Origin: Acidiflorens sp963841945
Lineage (GTDB): Bacteria; Acidobacteriota; Terriglobia; Terriglobales; Acidobacteriaceae
Assembly: GCA_963841945.1 (NCBI GenBank)
Contig: CAWJFC010000028.1
Location: forward strand, 1 to 64,000
DNA length: 64,000 bases
Direction: 5' to 3'
The stretch's first letter is position 1, and each line of letters opens with the position of its first letter. This document shows positions 24,872 to 33,536 of this stretch, in pieces. A model generated the notes under the pieces. It saw only the letters and a list, made by a program, of their open reading frames with translations, searched no databases and was not told the DNA's origin. A program made the position numbers and the translations under genes.

Positions 24872-26318
24872 TAAGACCAAACCGTTCACGATCGACGCGA
24901 TCCGCACGGCGATCGCCGAGCAGCGCACAACCGCGCTCGCGGTCGTCGAGAAGTGCTATGAGCGCATCCGGCGCGAAGACGGAGAGATCGGAGCCTTCCT
25001 CACGCTCTCCGAAGAGCGCGCCATGGTGCAAGTCGAGCGCATCCACAAGCTGGTAGTCGAGGGCAGGCCGCTGCCGCCGCTCGCCGGAGTTCCGATTGCG
25101 ATCAAAGACGTCATGGTCACGCGTGGCGTATGCACGACCGCTGCCTCGAAGATTCTCGAAAGTTTCATTCCGCCTTACGACTGCACCGCCGTCGCGCGGC
25201 TCGAGGCGGCTGGCGCCGTCATTCTCGGCAAGCTCAATTGCGACGAGTTTGCCATGGGCTCGTCGACCGAAAACTCCGCCTACCATCCCGTGCGCAATCC
25301 ACGCGACAAAACGCGCGTGCCCGGAGGCTCCTCCGGCGGCTCGGCCGCCTCGGTCGCGGCGGGCATGGTGGTCGCAACTTTAGGCTCCGACACTGGCGGA
25401 TCGATCCGGCAGCCCGCTTCGTTTTGCGGCGTCGTTGGCCTCAAGCCGACTTATGGCCGCGTCTCACGTTATGGCCTGATCGCTTTCGCATCCTCGCTCG
25501 ATCACATTGGGCCGCTTGCAAACACGGTGAAGGACGCCGCGCTCATGCTTCAAACTATCGCCGGCCGCGATCCGATGGACTCCACTTCAGCCGACGTTCC
25601 CGTCCCAGACTACATGGCCGCAATCAACAAGCCGCTAGCTGACTCAGAACGCAAGATCAAGGTTGGCGTCGCCAAAGAATATTTCGGCTCCGGTCTCGAC
25701 CCGGAAGTGCGGGCCGCCGTCGAAGCGGCCATTCAGCAACTCGCGAAACTCGGCTGCGAGATCGTGCCCGTCAGCCTGCCGCACACCGAGTACGCGATTC
25801 CCACCTATTACATCGTCGCCACCGCTGAAGCGTCTGCGAACCTCGCGCGCTATGACGGAGTGCGCTATGGCTTCCGCGCTCGCGGCGCGCACACGCTCTC
25901 GGAGATGTACCGGCAAACGCGTGACGGCGGCTTCGGCATGGAAGTGAAGCGGCGCATCATGCTCGGCACTTACGCGCTCAGCGCCGGCTATTACGACGCC
26001 TACTATCTGAAGGCGCAAAAAGTTCGCACTCTGCTGACCCGCGATTTCGACGAGGCATTCCAGAAAGTTGACGTCATCGCCGCGCCGACCGCGCCCACGG
26101 CGGCGTTCATGCTGGGCGAAAAAGTCGACGATCCGCTCGCCATGTATCTCGCCGATATCTACACGGTTACCGCTAATCTCGCTGGCATCCCGGGAATCTC
26201 AGTCCCATGCGGCGTGACGCGCGGAGGTCTCCCCATCGGACTCCAAATATTCGGCCGCCACTTCGACGAGGCGATGGTGCTGCGGGTGGCGCACGCGTAT
26301 GAAGTAGCCAGATCCTGA
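24861..26318 (+). CDS. gatA: Asp-tRNA(Asn)/Glu-tRNA(Gln) amidotransferase subunit A
   Basis: A 485-residue amidase-signature enzyme that releases ammonia from glutamine for the transamidation step. The Ser-cisSer-Lys triad is K82 (GVPIAIKDVM), S157 (GGSSGGSAAS) and S181 (SDTGGSIRQPASF), with spacing equal to that of characterised GatA proteins. Motifs KPTYGRVSRYGL and GIPGISVPCG are also present. Length is normal. The ATG at 24861 is the last of several ATGGCTGA copies in the upstream array; no good Shine-Dalgarno is visible, so translation may depend on coupling from gatC (inference). Confidence 0.96.
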   Translation: MADDKTKPFTIDAIRTAIAEQRTTALAVVEKCYERIRREDGEIGAFLTLSEERAMVQVERIHKLVVEGRPLPPLAGVPIAIKDVMVTRGVCTTAASKILESFIPPYDCTAVARLEAAGAVILGKLNCDEFAMGSSTENSAYHPVRNPRDKTRVPGGSSGGSAASVAAGMVVATLGSDTGGSIRQPASFCGVVGLKPTYGRVSRYGLIAFASSLDHIGPLANTVKDAALMLQTIAGRDPMDSTSADVPVPDYMAAINKPLADSERKIKVGVAKEYFGSGLDPEVRAAVEAAIQQLAKLGCEIVPVSLPHTEYAIPTYYIVATAEASANLARYDGVRYGFRARGAHTLSEMYRQTRDGGFGMEVKRRIMLGTYALSAGYYDAYYLKAQKVRTLLTRDFDEAFQKVDVIAAPTAPTAAFMLGEKVDDPLAMYLADIYTVTANLAGIPGISVPCGVTRGGLPIGLQIFGRHFDEAMVLRVAHAYEVARS

Positions 26319-26406
26319 ATCGGGACTGGCACTCTGCCCGCTCCGGAGTGCGCAACGCTGGTGGCCTGTCGTGGTGAGTTGGTTACCAGTCTGCGGAATC
26401 CCTCAG

Positions 26407-26460
26407 GGGCTGAAGCCCGCGTCATTTCAGCTCTCTGTGCGGCACGACTGAAGTCGTGCC
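26407..26460. repeat. Paired-hairpin repeat, copy D
   Basis: GGGCT-GA-AGCCC (26407-26418) and GGCACGACT-GA-AGTCGTGCC (26441-26460, perfect 9-bp stem), 22 nt apart, with the family lead CCTCAG. It is the only recognised feature of the 372-bp gap between gatA and the DUF4139 gene. Confidence 0.7.
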
Positions 26461-26690
26461 CTTCCCGAAAGCAAGTAAACCGATACTCGTTCTAGTAACC
26501 ATTGTTCTGCGACAGGTCACTAGTAACGAACTCCTGGTTACTCGCTATTTCTATCGTCAAGACGCTCTGCAAGAATCGGCTCTCGCAGCGTTCTTCCAGC
26601 AGTCCGCTACCCATCCAAGTAACTCCCCCGGGCGAGTGGCGAACATAGACTGAACACAGCGCACAAACTTGCACGGAGGAGTGTGGCTCT

Positions 26691-28235
26691 ATGAAGGCTC
26701 GCTTCGTCTGTCTTTCGCTGCTACTTGTCAGCACGCTGGCGCAACCATCCAGCGGTCCAGCTTCGCCGCCAAGCACTCAAGCAACTGCCCAATCCAGTTC
26801 GCAACCGTCCCTCACCATCTACAACCAGGATTTCGCGGTCGTGCGTCAGGAAACTCCACTTGACCTGACCGCCGGCGAAAATCACGTCACCGTCAATGAC
26901 ATCACCTACCACCTTGAGCCCGATTCCGTCGTTCTGCGCGACCTCTCCGGCAAGCACTCGCTCCAGGTGCTTGAGCAGAACTATCGCGCCGATCCCGTGA
27001 ATGAAAGTTCACTGCTCTCTCTCTACGAGGGGCGCACCATCGAATTCCAGGTGGGCGGCGGACAAACCGTCAAGGGCAAAATCATCCGTAGCGGCTACGC
27101 GCCTCACAATTCTTTCGCCATGAACCGGTACGGTCAGCAGTACTACCAGTCGCAAATGGTCGCGGCCTCCGAACAACCGATCATCGAAGTCGACGGTCAG
27201 CTTCGCTTCGGACTGCCGGGCACGCCCATTTTTCCGGATCTCACGGAAGATACGATTCTTCATCCGCGCCTCGAATGGATTCTCTCCACCGACAAGCCCG
27301 GAAAGTTTCCCGCCGAGTTTTCCTACGTCACGGGGGGCCTGAGCTGGCAGGCGGACTACAACATCGTCGCCCCCGAAAAAGGCGATCTCGTCGACGTCGT
27401 CGGCTGGGTCACCATGGACAATGAAAGCGGCAAAACCTTCACCGACGCACGCATCAAGCTGATGGCCGGAGATGTCAATAAAATTCAGCGCAACGGCGGG
27501 GCGAATGAGATGGTGATGGTCTCGGCGGCTGCGAAGGCGCTCGACATCGGCGGTTCGGCGGTCACCGAGAAAGCCTTCGACGAATATCATCTCTACTCGC
27601 TCGATCGCCGCACCACGCTCCGCGACCGCGAAACGAAGCAGGTCGAGTTCATTCACGCGGCTGGGGTGGCGACGAAGCAGGTCTACATTTACGACGGCGC
27701 GCGCATCGATTCCAACCGCTACTACGGATGGAACTGGGACAACTTCCGCAACGATCATTCCTATGGCACCGAGTCGAACCCAAAAATCTGGGCCATGCGC
27801 GAGTTCCGCAACTCTGAGGCGAACCATCTCGGAATGCCGTTGCCCAAGGGCCGGGTGCGCTTCTATCGCCGCAACGACGATGGCCAAATCGAATTCACCG
27901 GCGAGAACATGATCGAGCACACTCCCAAGGACGAGACTGTCAGGATCTACACCGGCAACGCATTCGACTTGACCGGCGAGCGTCGCCGCGTCGATTACTT
28001 CATCGAAAGCAATAAGCAGACCGCGCGGGAGTCATTCGAGATCAAAGTGCGCAACCACAAGAAAGACCCGGTGGAAGTGCGCGTAGTCGAGCATCTTTAT
28101 CGCGGCGAGAACTGGGAGATCTCGGTGAAGTCGGATGAGTACAGAAAGATCGACAGCCACACGATTGAGTTCCCGGTTAAGATTGCGCCGGATGAAGAGA
28201 AAGTCGTGACTTACACGGCGCACTATACGTGGTGA
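26691..28235 (+). CDS. Secreted DUF4139 domain protein
   Basis: A 514-residue exported protein. A short signal segment (FVCLSLLLVSTLA) is followed by a low-complexity Ser/Pro/Gln stretch to residue 40, then LTIYNQDFAVVRQETPLDL, the usual N-terminal strand, and the DUF4139 beta-rich domain from about 185 to the end (for example WQADYNIVAP, GWVTMDNESGKTF, VVTYTAHYTW). Function is unknown for the family; it is widespread in Acidobacteriota and Bacteroidota as an envelope protein. The ATG at 26691 has GGAGGAG about 10 nt upstream. It is alone between two gene-poor stretches. Confidence 0.88.
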   Translation: MKARFVCLSLLLVSTLAQPSSGPASPPSTQATAQSSSQPSLTIYNQDFAVVRQETPLDLTAGENHVTVNDITYHLEPDSVVLRDLSGKHSLQVLEQNYRADPVNESSLLSLYEGRTIEFQVGGGQTVKGKIIRSGYAPHNSFAMNRYGQQYYQSQMVAASEQPIIEVDGQLRFGLPGTPIFPDLTEDTILHPRLEWILSTDKPGKFPAEFSYVTGGLSWQADYNIVAPEKGDLVDVVGWVTMDNESGKTFTDARIKLMAGDVNKIQRNGGANEMVMVSAAAKALDIGGSAVTEKAFDEYHLYSLDRRTTLRDRETKQVEFIHAAGVATKQVYIYDGARIDSNRYYGWNWDNFRNDHSYGTESNPKIWAMREFRNSEANHLGMPLPKGRVRFYRRNDDGQIEFTGENMIEHTPKDETVRIYTGNAFDLTGERRRVDYFIESNKQTARESFEIKVRNHKKDPVEVRVVEHLYRGENWEISVKSDEYRKIDSHTIEFPVKIAPDEEKVVTYTAHYTW

Positions 28236-28719
28236 AATGTGGGTTGGTCATTCGTTGAAGGGCGGGCGGCGCTTTTGGAAGCGGCAACAATTTTGAACCT
28301 AGCTGTCTTCGCAGGGGCACCCCCCCCCGAGCCCGCCCATGTAGAATCAATACTTTAGGGAGAATTTCCCGCCAAAGTATTCATTCGGCGGCAGTTAGAG
28401 GCAAAGTATTGAAAATACGTCAGTTAAAGGCGGATTGATTTTCGAATCGCATCTTCCGTTGCGAGGGTCAAGCGTATTTCTGTAACGTTGCCAAGGCGGG
28501 ATGCCACCTCGGCGATTCCGAATCGTCTTCAAATAGTGCCTGGAAATTGTCAAAGACCAAGTAAGTGCGGCGCTTGAGCACTTAGTCAATTGTAACAAAC
28601 GCTGTCAACATGCTCGTGGCGCATTGCTTCTCCGGCGAAAGCGCCATCCAGGAAAACACGCATGCGAGAGCAAGCGATGATAGCCGTGGGCAGCGCGGAT
28701 AAGCCGCGAGCCCTTACTC
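28236..28719. other. Gene-poor 484-bp gap with inverted repeat and C-run
   Basis: No coding signal. It holds a run of about ten C (from 28319) and a stem-loop made of CAATACTTT (28348-28356) and AAAGTATTC (28374-28382) around an inner GGGA/TCCC stem; a further AAAGTATTG occurs at 28403-28411. Purpose unknown. Confidence 0.5.
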
Positions 28720-29145
28720 TTAAAACCAGGTTCGGCTTCGGTACTCTCGATACTCATCCCCAAACTTCTCTTCCAGAACGCGAGCCTCTTTTCGAGCCCG
28801 CATAATCTGCACTGGAATCATGATGGCCAACAGCACGATCAGGAATGGATGCCACAAAATCAGCGCAACTCCCGTCAGAAATATCCCTCCAAAAATATAA
28901 ATCGGGTTCCGAATCCTGGAATAAATCCCGCGCGTCACCAATTCCCGCGCCTTCGCCGCGACCGAGAATGACTTACCCAGCGTGTATCGCGCTGTAATAA
29001 CTCCTCCCAACCCAACCGCTGCCAGCCCAAGGCCAATCCACCGCGCCGCGCCGTGCGGTCCGGGTCCCCGATAAAAGATAGCAGTCAACGCAAGGCCCCC
29101 CACAATCAACGGCGCCCAAACCCGCCCGATCTCTCCCCGGTTCAT
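28720..29145 (-). CDS. Isoprenylcysteine/phospholipid methyltransferase-like membrane protein
   Basis: A 141-residue protein with four membrane segments (APLIVGGLALTAIFY, WIGLGLAAVGLGGVITA, IYIFGGIFLTGVALILW, FLIVLLAIMIPVQIM). The signature is GIYSRIRNPIYIFGG followed by EARVLEEKFGDEYREYRSR, the SAM-binding region of the ICMT/PEMT family. These enzymes methylate small lipid or prenyl-type substrates at the membrane; the substrate here is unknown. It is 48 bp downstream of the DinB-like gene on the same strand. Confidence 0.85.
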   Translation of the reverse strand: MNRGEIGRVWAPLIVGGLALTAIFYRGPGPHGAARWIGLGLAAVGLGGVITARYTLGKSFSVAAKARELVTRGIYSRIRNPIYIFGGIFLTGVALILWHPFLIVLLAIMIPVQIMRARKEARVLEEKFGDEYREYRSRTWF

Positions 29146-29193
29146 AGCCGAGCTCCCATATCTCTGCTCCGCAAAATCCTACTTAGCCAAGAC

Positions 29194-29673
29194 CTATTTA
29201 GCAGAGTCCTGTTTCAATGCTCCCTGCCGCACCGCGTGAATAAAGTCCGTATAAGCCGGCTCCATCCCGGACTTACGCATCTCCATCGCGATCTGCCCGC
29301 GATGATACGCCGAGTGCATCACCACATGCATCAGCACGTCCTCCACCCGGCTCTCCCAAGATTCTCCTTTGCTGTTCTTATATTGGATTATCTCCGCCAG
29401 ACCCTCGACCGTCAGTCCCGCCAGATACTCGCGCCAGGCAAGAACCATCTCATCCGCCAAAGCCTGGCAATCCTCGAGCGTCGAACCCGGCCAGACCGCC
29501 ATGCTCTGCGGAACCTGTCGCAGTCGTTCCAGCCAAAGTTTCTTCGCGGATAGAATGTGAGCCATTCTGCCAATCGCGCTCTCCGGTGGCGTTCCGCTCC
29601 GCAGCGATTTTAAGCACTCACCGTTCGCCCATCCGTCATAGTCGAACAAACGAATCAAATCGACCTGGTTCAT
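29194..29673 (-). CDS. DinB family metal-dependent protein
   Basis: A 159-residue four-helix DinB/YfiT-like protein. FDYDGWANGECLKSL opens helix 1; the metal-binding histidines are in MAHILSAKKLWLERL and in the pair VMHSAYHRGQIAMEMR. Family members include thiol-dependent S-transferases (bacillithiol, mycothiol) and uncharacterised enzymes; the substrate is unknown. It is upstream of the methyltransferase-like gene, probably in one transcript, and divergent from the sulfatase gene 200 bp away. Confidence 0.88.
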   Translation of the reverse strand: MNQVDLIRLFDYDGWANGECLKSLRSGTPPESAIGRMAHILSAKKLWLERLRQVPQSMAVWPGSTLEDCQALADEMVLAWREYLAGLTVEGLAEIIQYKNSKGESWESRVEDVLMHVVMHSAYHRGQIAMEMRKSGMEPAYTDFIHAVRQGALKQDSAK

Positions 29674-29873
29674 CCGAGATTCCTTTCTTCGCGCTAGCGC
29701 CGTCCGCGGACTCAGTCGCGGCCTTCCCTACAATGTAACCCTGCCTCAGCATAGCAACTTTGCGGTTGCTGCTGGCTGCGGTATCACTTCATTGCCAGAC
29801 CCACGCCGCCGAAATAAACAGCATCTGTCTGTGCGTGTGCCCTATCGGTGCGATGTGGTAGCCTGACCCCGAT

Positions 29874-31760
29874 ATGAAATTTGTGGCCCTGTTGTTCGTG
29901 GCGGCGCTTTTCGCTCTTCCTGCGTCCGCCCAAAGTCCCGACGTTTTCCTCATTACCATCGACACCCTCCGTGCGGACCACCTTGGTTGCTACGGATACA
30001 AGAACATTGAGACCCCGACGATTGACGCCATCGCCGCCGATGGCGTTCGGTTCTCTTCAGCCTTCACCCACAGCCCGATCACCAATACTTCGCACACCAG
30101 CATCCTCACCGGGCTTCTCCCGAGCATTCACGGCGTCACCGATTTCGGTGTTCCTCTCGCGCCCTCTCACGTCACGTGGGCCGAACTCTTGAAAAAGCAG
30201 GGATACCAGACGGGGGCCTTCATCGGCGCCGTCATCCTGGACAGCAATCAGCTCGCGCCCGGCCTTGATCGCGGCTTCGATTTCTACGACAATTTTCCCG
30301 CCAAGAACGACTCGAAAGACCGCTTCGGCCGAGTCGAACGCCGTGCCCAGACCGTCATTACCGATGCCGAAGCGTGGCTCGCCCAGCACCAGACCGGCCC
30401 GCGCTTCATGTGGGTCCATCTCTTCGACCCCCATGACCCCTACGAGCCGCCCGCTCCATTCTCCGAAAAATATTCTTCGCACCTTTACGACGGAGAGATC
30501 GCGTACGCCGATTCCCAGCTCGGCCATTTCATCTCCACGCTGAAAAAAGATGGCATCTACGACAAAGCCATCATTGTTATTGTGGGTGACCACGGCGAGG
30601 GACTCGGCGAGCACGGAGAGGACACACACGGGCTGTTTCTCTACGATTCAACGTTACACGTACCTCTTATCGTCAAGCTACCTGCCGAGGCGCACCGCGG
30701 CGATATAATCGACAGGCTGGTTCGCACCACCGACATTCTCCCCACCGTTCTTTCGTTGACGAACACGCCCGCTCCGCCTGAACTTAGCGGTGCATCGCTT
30801 GTCCCACTTATCAACCGCCAGAGCGATGAACCGCGCGAGCTCCTCGGTGAGACCGACTATCCGCTTCGATGGGGATGGGCGCCGATTAAGGCTCTCCGCG
30901 AGCAAAATGCCAAATTGATCGAGGCGCCGAGGCCGGAGTTCTACGATCTCCAGGCCGATCCAAAGGAACTCAAAAATCTATATTCGCCCGAAAACCGCGC
31001 CCAGAGCGGTAACCCACCCGCCCGCGGCACCGAAGCCGAGCTTCAGATGGAGATGGCGAAGTGGAAGGCGAAGCTTCCGCCGGCGGCTGAGGGGGCGCAG
31101 CCCGCGGCCAATCTGCCGGACCCGAAAGACAAAGTCGAAGTCCAGAATCTTCTTCATAACTCGATGCTCGCCTCGGATGACGGGCGCACCGCGGACTCGC
31201 GCAAGTTCCTGGAGAAGGCGGTCGAAATCGATCCTACGTCGGCTACCGCTCTCCGGCAACTGGGCGAGCTGGAGTTAGCGGCAGGAGACTACGCGAAGGC
31301 GGGCGCGAACCTCAAGCGGGCCATCGAGTTACAGCCGAATGACGCGAACACGGCGTTTGAGGCGGGGCAGGCTTTGGAGAAGACGGGAGACTATGAGGGG
31401 GCACGGGCTGCGCTGGAGGCCAGCCTTAAGCTCAATGCGGGCGAGACGAATGCTCGGCTTCTGCTTGGACGTATCTACTTGAAATTGAAGGATGCCCATG
31501 CCGCTGGCGACCAGTTCGAGGCGGCACTCCTGGCCGACTCGGAAAATGTGGAGGGACGGCTGGGGCTGGCGGAGGCTCAGATCATGAAGGGCGACTTCTC
31601 GGCGGCGCGGCCGGACCTCGAGGCGCTGACCAAGTCCGATCCAACGAATGGCGCGGCATGGCGTTTGTTGGCTATGACTTACAAGGGCCTGCACCGGCCG
31701 GCGGAGGCTGCCAAGGCCGAGGCCAAGGCGGCCGCGTTGGAGAAGAAACAGGCTCCTTAG
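29874..31760 (+). CDS. Secreted sulfatase-fold hydrolase/transferase with C-terminal TPR domain
   Basis: A 628-residue protein. Signal peptide residues 1-20 (ending ASAQ), then the alkaline-phosphatase/sulfatase fold: metal-binding ITIDTLRADH at 27-36, the nucleophile region PITNTSHTSILTG at 68-80, and GDHGEGLGEHGEDTHG near 240. In sulfatases the nucleophile motif is C/S-x-P-S-R; here it is T70-N-T-S-H, so formylglycine cannot form and Thr could be the nucleophile, as in phosphodiesterases and phosphoethanolamine transferases (comparison by family knowledge). After residue about 420 there are five or six TPR-type repeats (for example TSATALRQLGELELAAGDY). Activity is not a classical sulfatase; the substrate is unknown. 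Confidence 0.85.
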   Translation: MKFVALLFVAALFALPASAQSPDVFLITIDTLRADHLGCYGYKNIETPTIDAIAADGVRFSSAFTHSPITNTSHTSILTGLLPSIHGVTDFGVPLAPSHVTWAELLKKQGYQTGAFIGAVILDSNQLAPGLDRGFDFYDNFPAKNDSKDRFGRVERRAQTVITDAEAWLAQHQTGPRFMWVHLFDPHDPYEPPAPFSEKYSSHLYDGEIAYADSQLGHFISTLKKDGIYDKAIIVIVGDHGEGLGEHGEDTHGLFLYDSTLHVPLIVKLPAEAHRGDIIDRLVRTTDILPTVLSLTNTPAPPELSGASLVPLINRQSDEPRELLGETDYPLRWGWAPIKALREQNAKLIEAPRPEFYDLQADPKELKNLYSPENRAQSGNPPARGTEAELQMEMAKWKAKLPPAAEGAQPAANLPDPKDKVEVQNLLHNSMLASDDGRTADSRKFLEKAVEIDPTSATALRQLGELELAAGDYAKAGANLKRAIELQPNDANTAFEAGQALEKTGDYEGARAALEASLKLNAGETNARLLLGRIYLKLKDAHAAGDQFEAALLADSENVEGRLGLAEAQIMKGDFSAARPDLEALTKSDPTNGAAWRLLAMTYKGLHRPAEAAKAEAKAAALEKKQAP

Positions 31761-32255
31761 CCGCTGACCGCGGGCTCCGTCTTTTTTCCCCGGAGGTTCG
31801 GCGGGAGCATGTCTACATTCTTGAAATGCTCCATGTGGAGCAATAGTTGACATTCCTGTACGTACATTGGGCGTGATTTTGGCGAAGGGAATACGAACAA
31901 AATAAATGCGAGTTTTGAGGTGCCATAAAAACACCTTATTGGGTATTTTCGGTGGGCGCGATGTTTACTCTCTGGTACTGGAGGCGCGTCTTTTTGAGGT
32001 ATTGGGGTCATGGAGTTAGCGGGGAGTTGTGGTTCGGCGTTTGAAGGCGAAGGAGTTAGATCGAGTTATTGCGAAATAAGGAGTTAGTGGGTGATTGGAT
32101 GTTTTATCGGGGTGGGCGCGGGGTGGTTTTTGTCAAGTTGACAGGGTGTGCGGGTCGGGCCGGATTTTGAGGTGTCTTTGAGGTCCGCGCCGGGGGCAGG
32201 TCTGTCCGGTCGACAGGTTGCCGAAGTCGAAGGCCCACTCACATCGCTCCACACT
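31761..32255. other. Gene-poor 495-bp gap
   Basis: No coding signal on either strand. A hairpin TGCTCC-ATGT-GGAGCA lies at 31827-31842, 66 bp after the sulfatase gene, without a T-run. Near 32218-32241 a segment TTGCCGAAGTCGAAGGCCCA matches one at 32830-32854 on the other side of the next gene. Confidence 0.45.
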
Positions 32256-32738
32256 TCAACGGGAATAGTGGCGGACGGAGAAGGCTATGGGAAGGCCGAC
32301 TACGAACCAGTGCTCGACAAACTCGGTGATCTGATAGACGAATGGGGTGTGATGCGGCGGGACCGCAGAAAGCGGAACTACTACCAGGTGCATGAAGAAG
32401 TAGACCAAGCCTCCAAAGACCATGCCGCAAATGGCCGGCCGTTCGATGAGAAGCCTTAATCGCCGGGCGACGAGATAATAGACAGTGGCGGCTCCGAGGG
32501 CAATTACAAAATGCAGGATGACCCCGAGGACGATTGCGAGAGTACCTCCCTGGTACGCGCTTACGCCTAGTACACCGGTCGCGATGTGTTTGGGAATCAG
32601 AAGAGGATGGGATGGACTATAGACGACCATCGCATAGAGGAGATCGAGGACTCCGGTGATGAGGCCGCCAACAAGGATGGCGGGGACAGGACGACGGCGT
32701 GGCACTGCGGAGTCTGCACGGGCTCGATCAGTTGACAT
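32256..32738 (-). CDS. Conserved four-helix membrane protein of unknown function
   Basis: A 160-residue protein with four membrane segments: AILVGGLITGVLDLLYAMVV, GTLAIVLGVILHFVIALGAA, ICGMVFGGLVYFFMHLVVVP and FVEHWFVVGLPIAFSV. The pattern GVLDLLYA...GxLGxxAYQGG...LHFVIALGAATVYY...VVVPLSA recurs in a widespread uncharacterised family (recalled). No catalytic motif. It is flanked by short matching segments (32218 and 32830). Confidence 0.75.
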   Translation of the reverse strand: MSTDRARADSAVPRRRPVPAILVGGLITGVLDLLYAMVVYSPSHPLLIPKHIATGVLGVSAYQGGTLAIVLGVILHFVIALGAATVYYLVARRLRLLIERPAICGMVFGGLVYFFMHLVVVPLSAVPPHHTPFVYQITEFVEHWFVVGLPIAFSVRHYSR

Positions 32739-32829
32739 AGAAATCTCCTACACACTTCTGATGCGTTTCCGATGCGAGTCAGCTTCCAGGAATGGGCGCT
32801 GGAAATCAAGCGCCGTCCGGTTGAGGGTT

Positions 32830-32879
32830 TTGCCGAGGTCGAGAGCCCACTCATTCGCAAAGTACGCAAATGAGTGGGG
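32830..32879. repeat. Hairpin element sharing a lead with 32218-32241
   Basis: TTGCCGAGGTCGAGAGCCCA then CCCACTCATT (32846-32855) paired with AATGAGTGGG (32869-32878). The lead and the first arm recur at 32218-32241, so the two copies flank the membrane protein gene. Confidence 0.55.
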
Positions 32880-32908
32880 CACCCTCATTCTCTAGGGCCC
32901 CCGCCGGC

Positions 32909-33118
32909 TTAGTTTTTGGTCGGCTCTTTCGCGATCCGGGCGGGGGCTGGGCTGGCTTCCTCTCGCTTGCATTTGTGCGCGTTAAACTGCTCCTGGATGG
33001 CGGATTGCGCGTTCCCCATGTTGGGATTTCCTGAAAACTGGGTGTTGCAAGATTCGCAGATCCCCAACACCGGAACGTTTCTGACGCGCTTCACGATCCG
33101 AAGATTTCGTTTTGGCAT
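32909..33118 (-). CDS. Small CxxC zinc-finger-like protein
   Basis: A 69-residue basic protein. VPVLGICESCNTQF contains a CxxC pair and FNAHKCKRE an H-x-x-C-like end, a layout able to bind one zinc ion. Similar short proteins with the CxxC...QxxFxxHxC pattern occur in Acidobacteriota (recalled). Function unknown. It starts MPKRNLRIVKRVR and lies alone between the membrane protein and the sensor kinase. Confidence 0.55.
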   Translation of the reverse strand: MPKRNLRIVKRVRNVPVLGICESCNTQFSGNPNMGNAQSAIQEQFNAHKCKREEASPAPARIAKEPTKN

Positions 33119-33364
33119 GCAGCAAGTGTCCCACAGGCCGCACTCTGGCGCTACTCCTGCGGACCTTCAAACAGGCCCCTATGTGCGCTGAAAGGCCCGC
33201 GCTTCAAAGGCATTGACAGGCTGTCGGTCGGGACCCAGAATAAAGTGATCCGATCGGTCCCCCGGTCGCTGACGTGTGGGTCTTTAAGGCCGTATGCCGC
33301 GAAATTGATATGTCCGCGAAATATGGCCATGCAACCGCGGAGATGTAATTCTTCCGACGGTTGT

Positions 33365-33453
33365 TTTTGCTAGCCGTTATTTTGATGGTCATTTATTTTG
33401 CTAGTCATTATTTTGCTAATCGTTATTTTGTTAATCGCATTTCCCTGATCATT
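33365..33453. repeat. Degenerate AT-rich tandem array, about 15-bp unit
   Basis: Five to six units of the type TTTTGCTAATCGTTA in the 418-bp gap before the sensor kinase. The rest of the gap (33119-33536) shows no gene. Confidence 0.6.
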
Positions 33454-33536
33454 ATTAAGCGGTCCTGATTTGGCGTTCCTGACGCCTCTAAGAAACCGTT
33501 TTTAGATCCGACGTTCTCGTTGGTGCGAGCACACCT

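Noticed and set aside
24415..24928. Minus-strand frames over gatC and the 13-bp array
   Set aside because: Repetitive translations arise from the array itself; gatC and gatA are on the plus strand.
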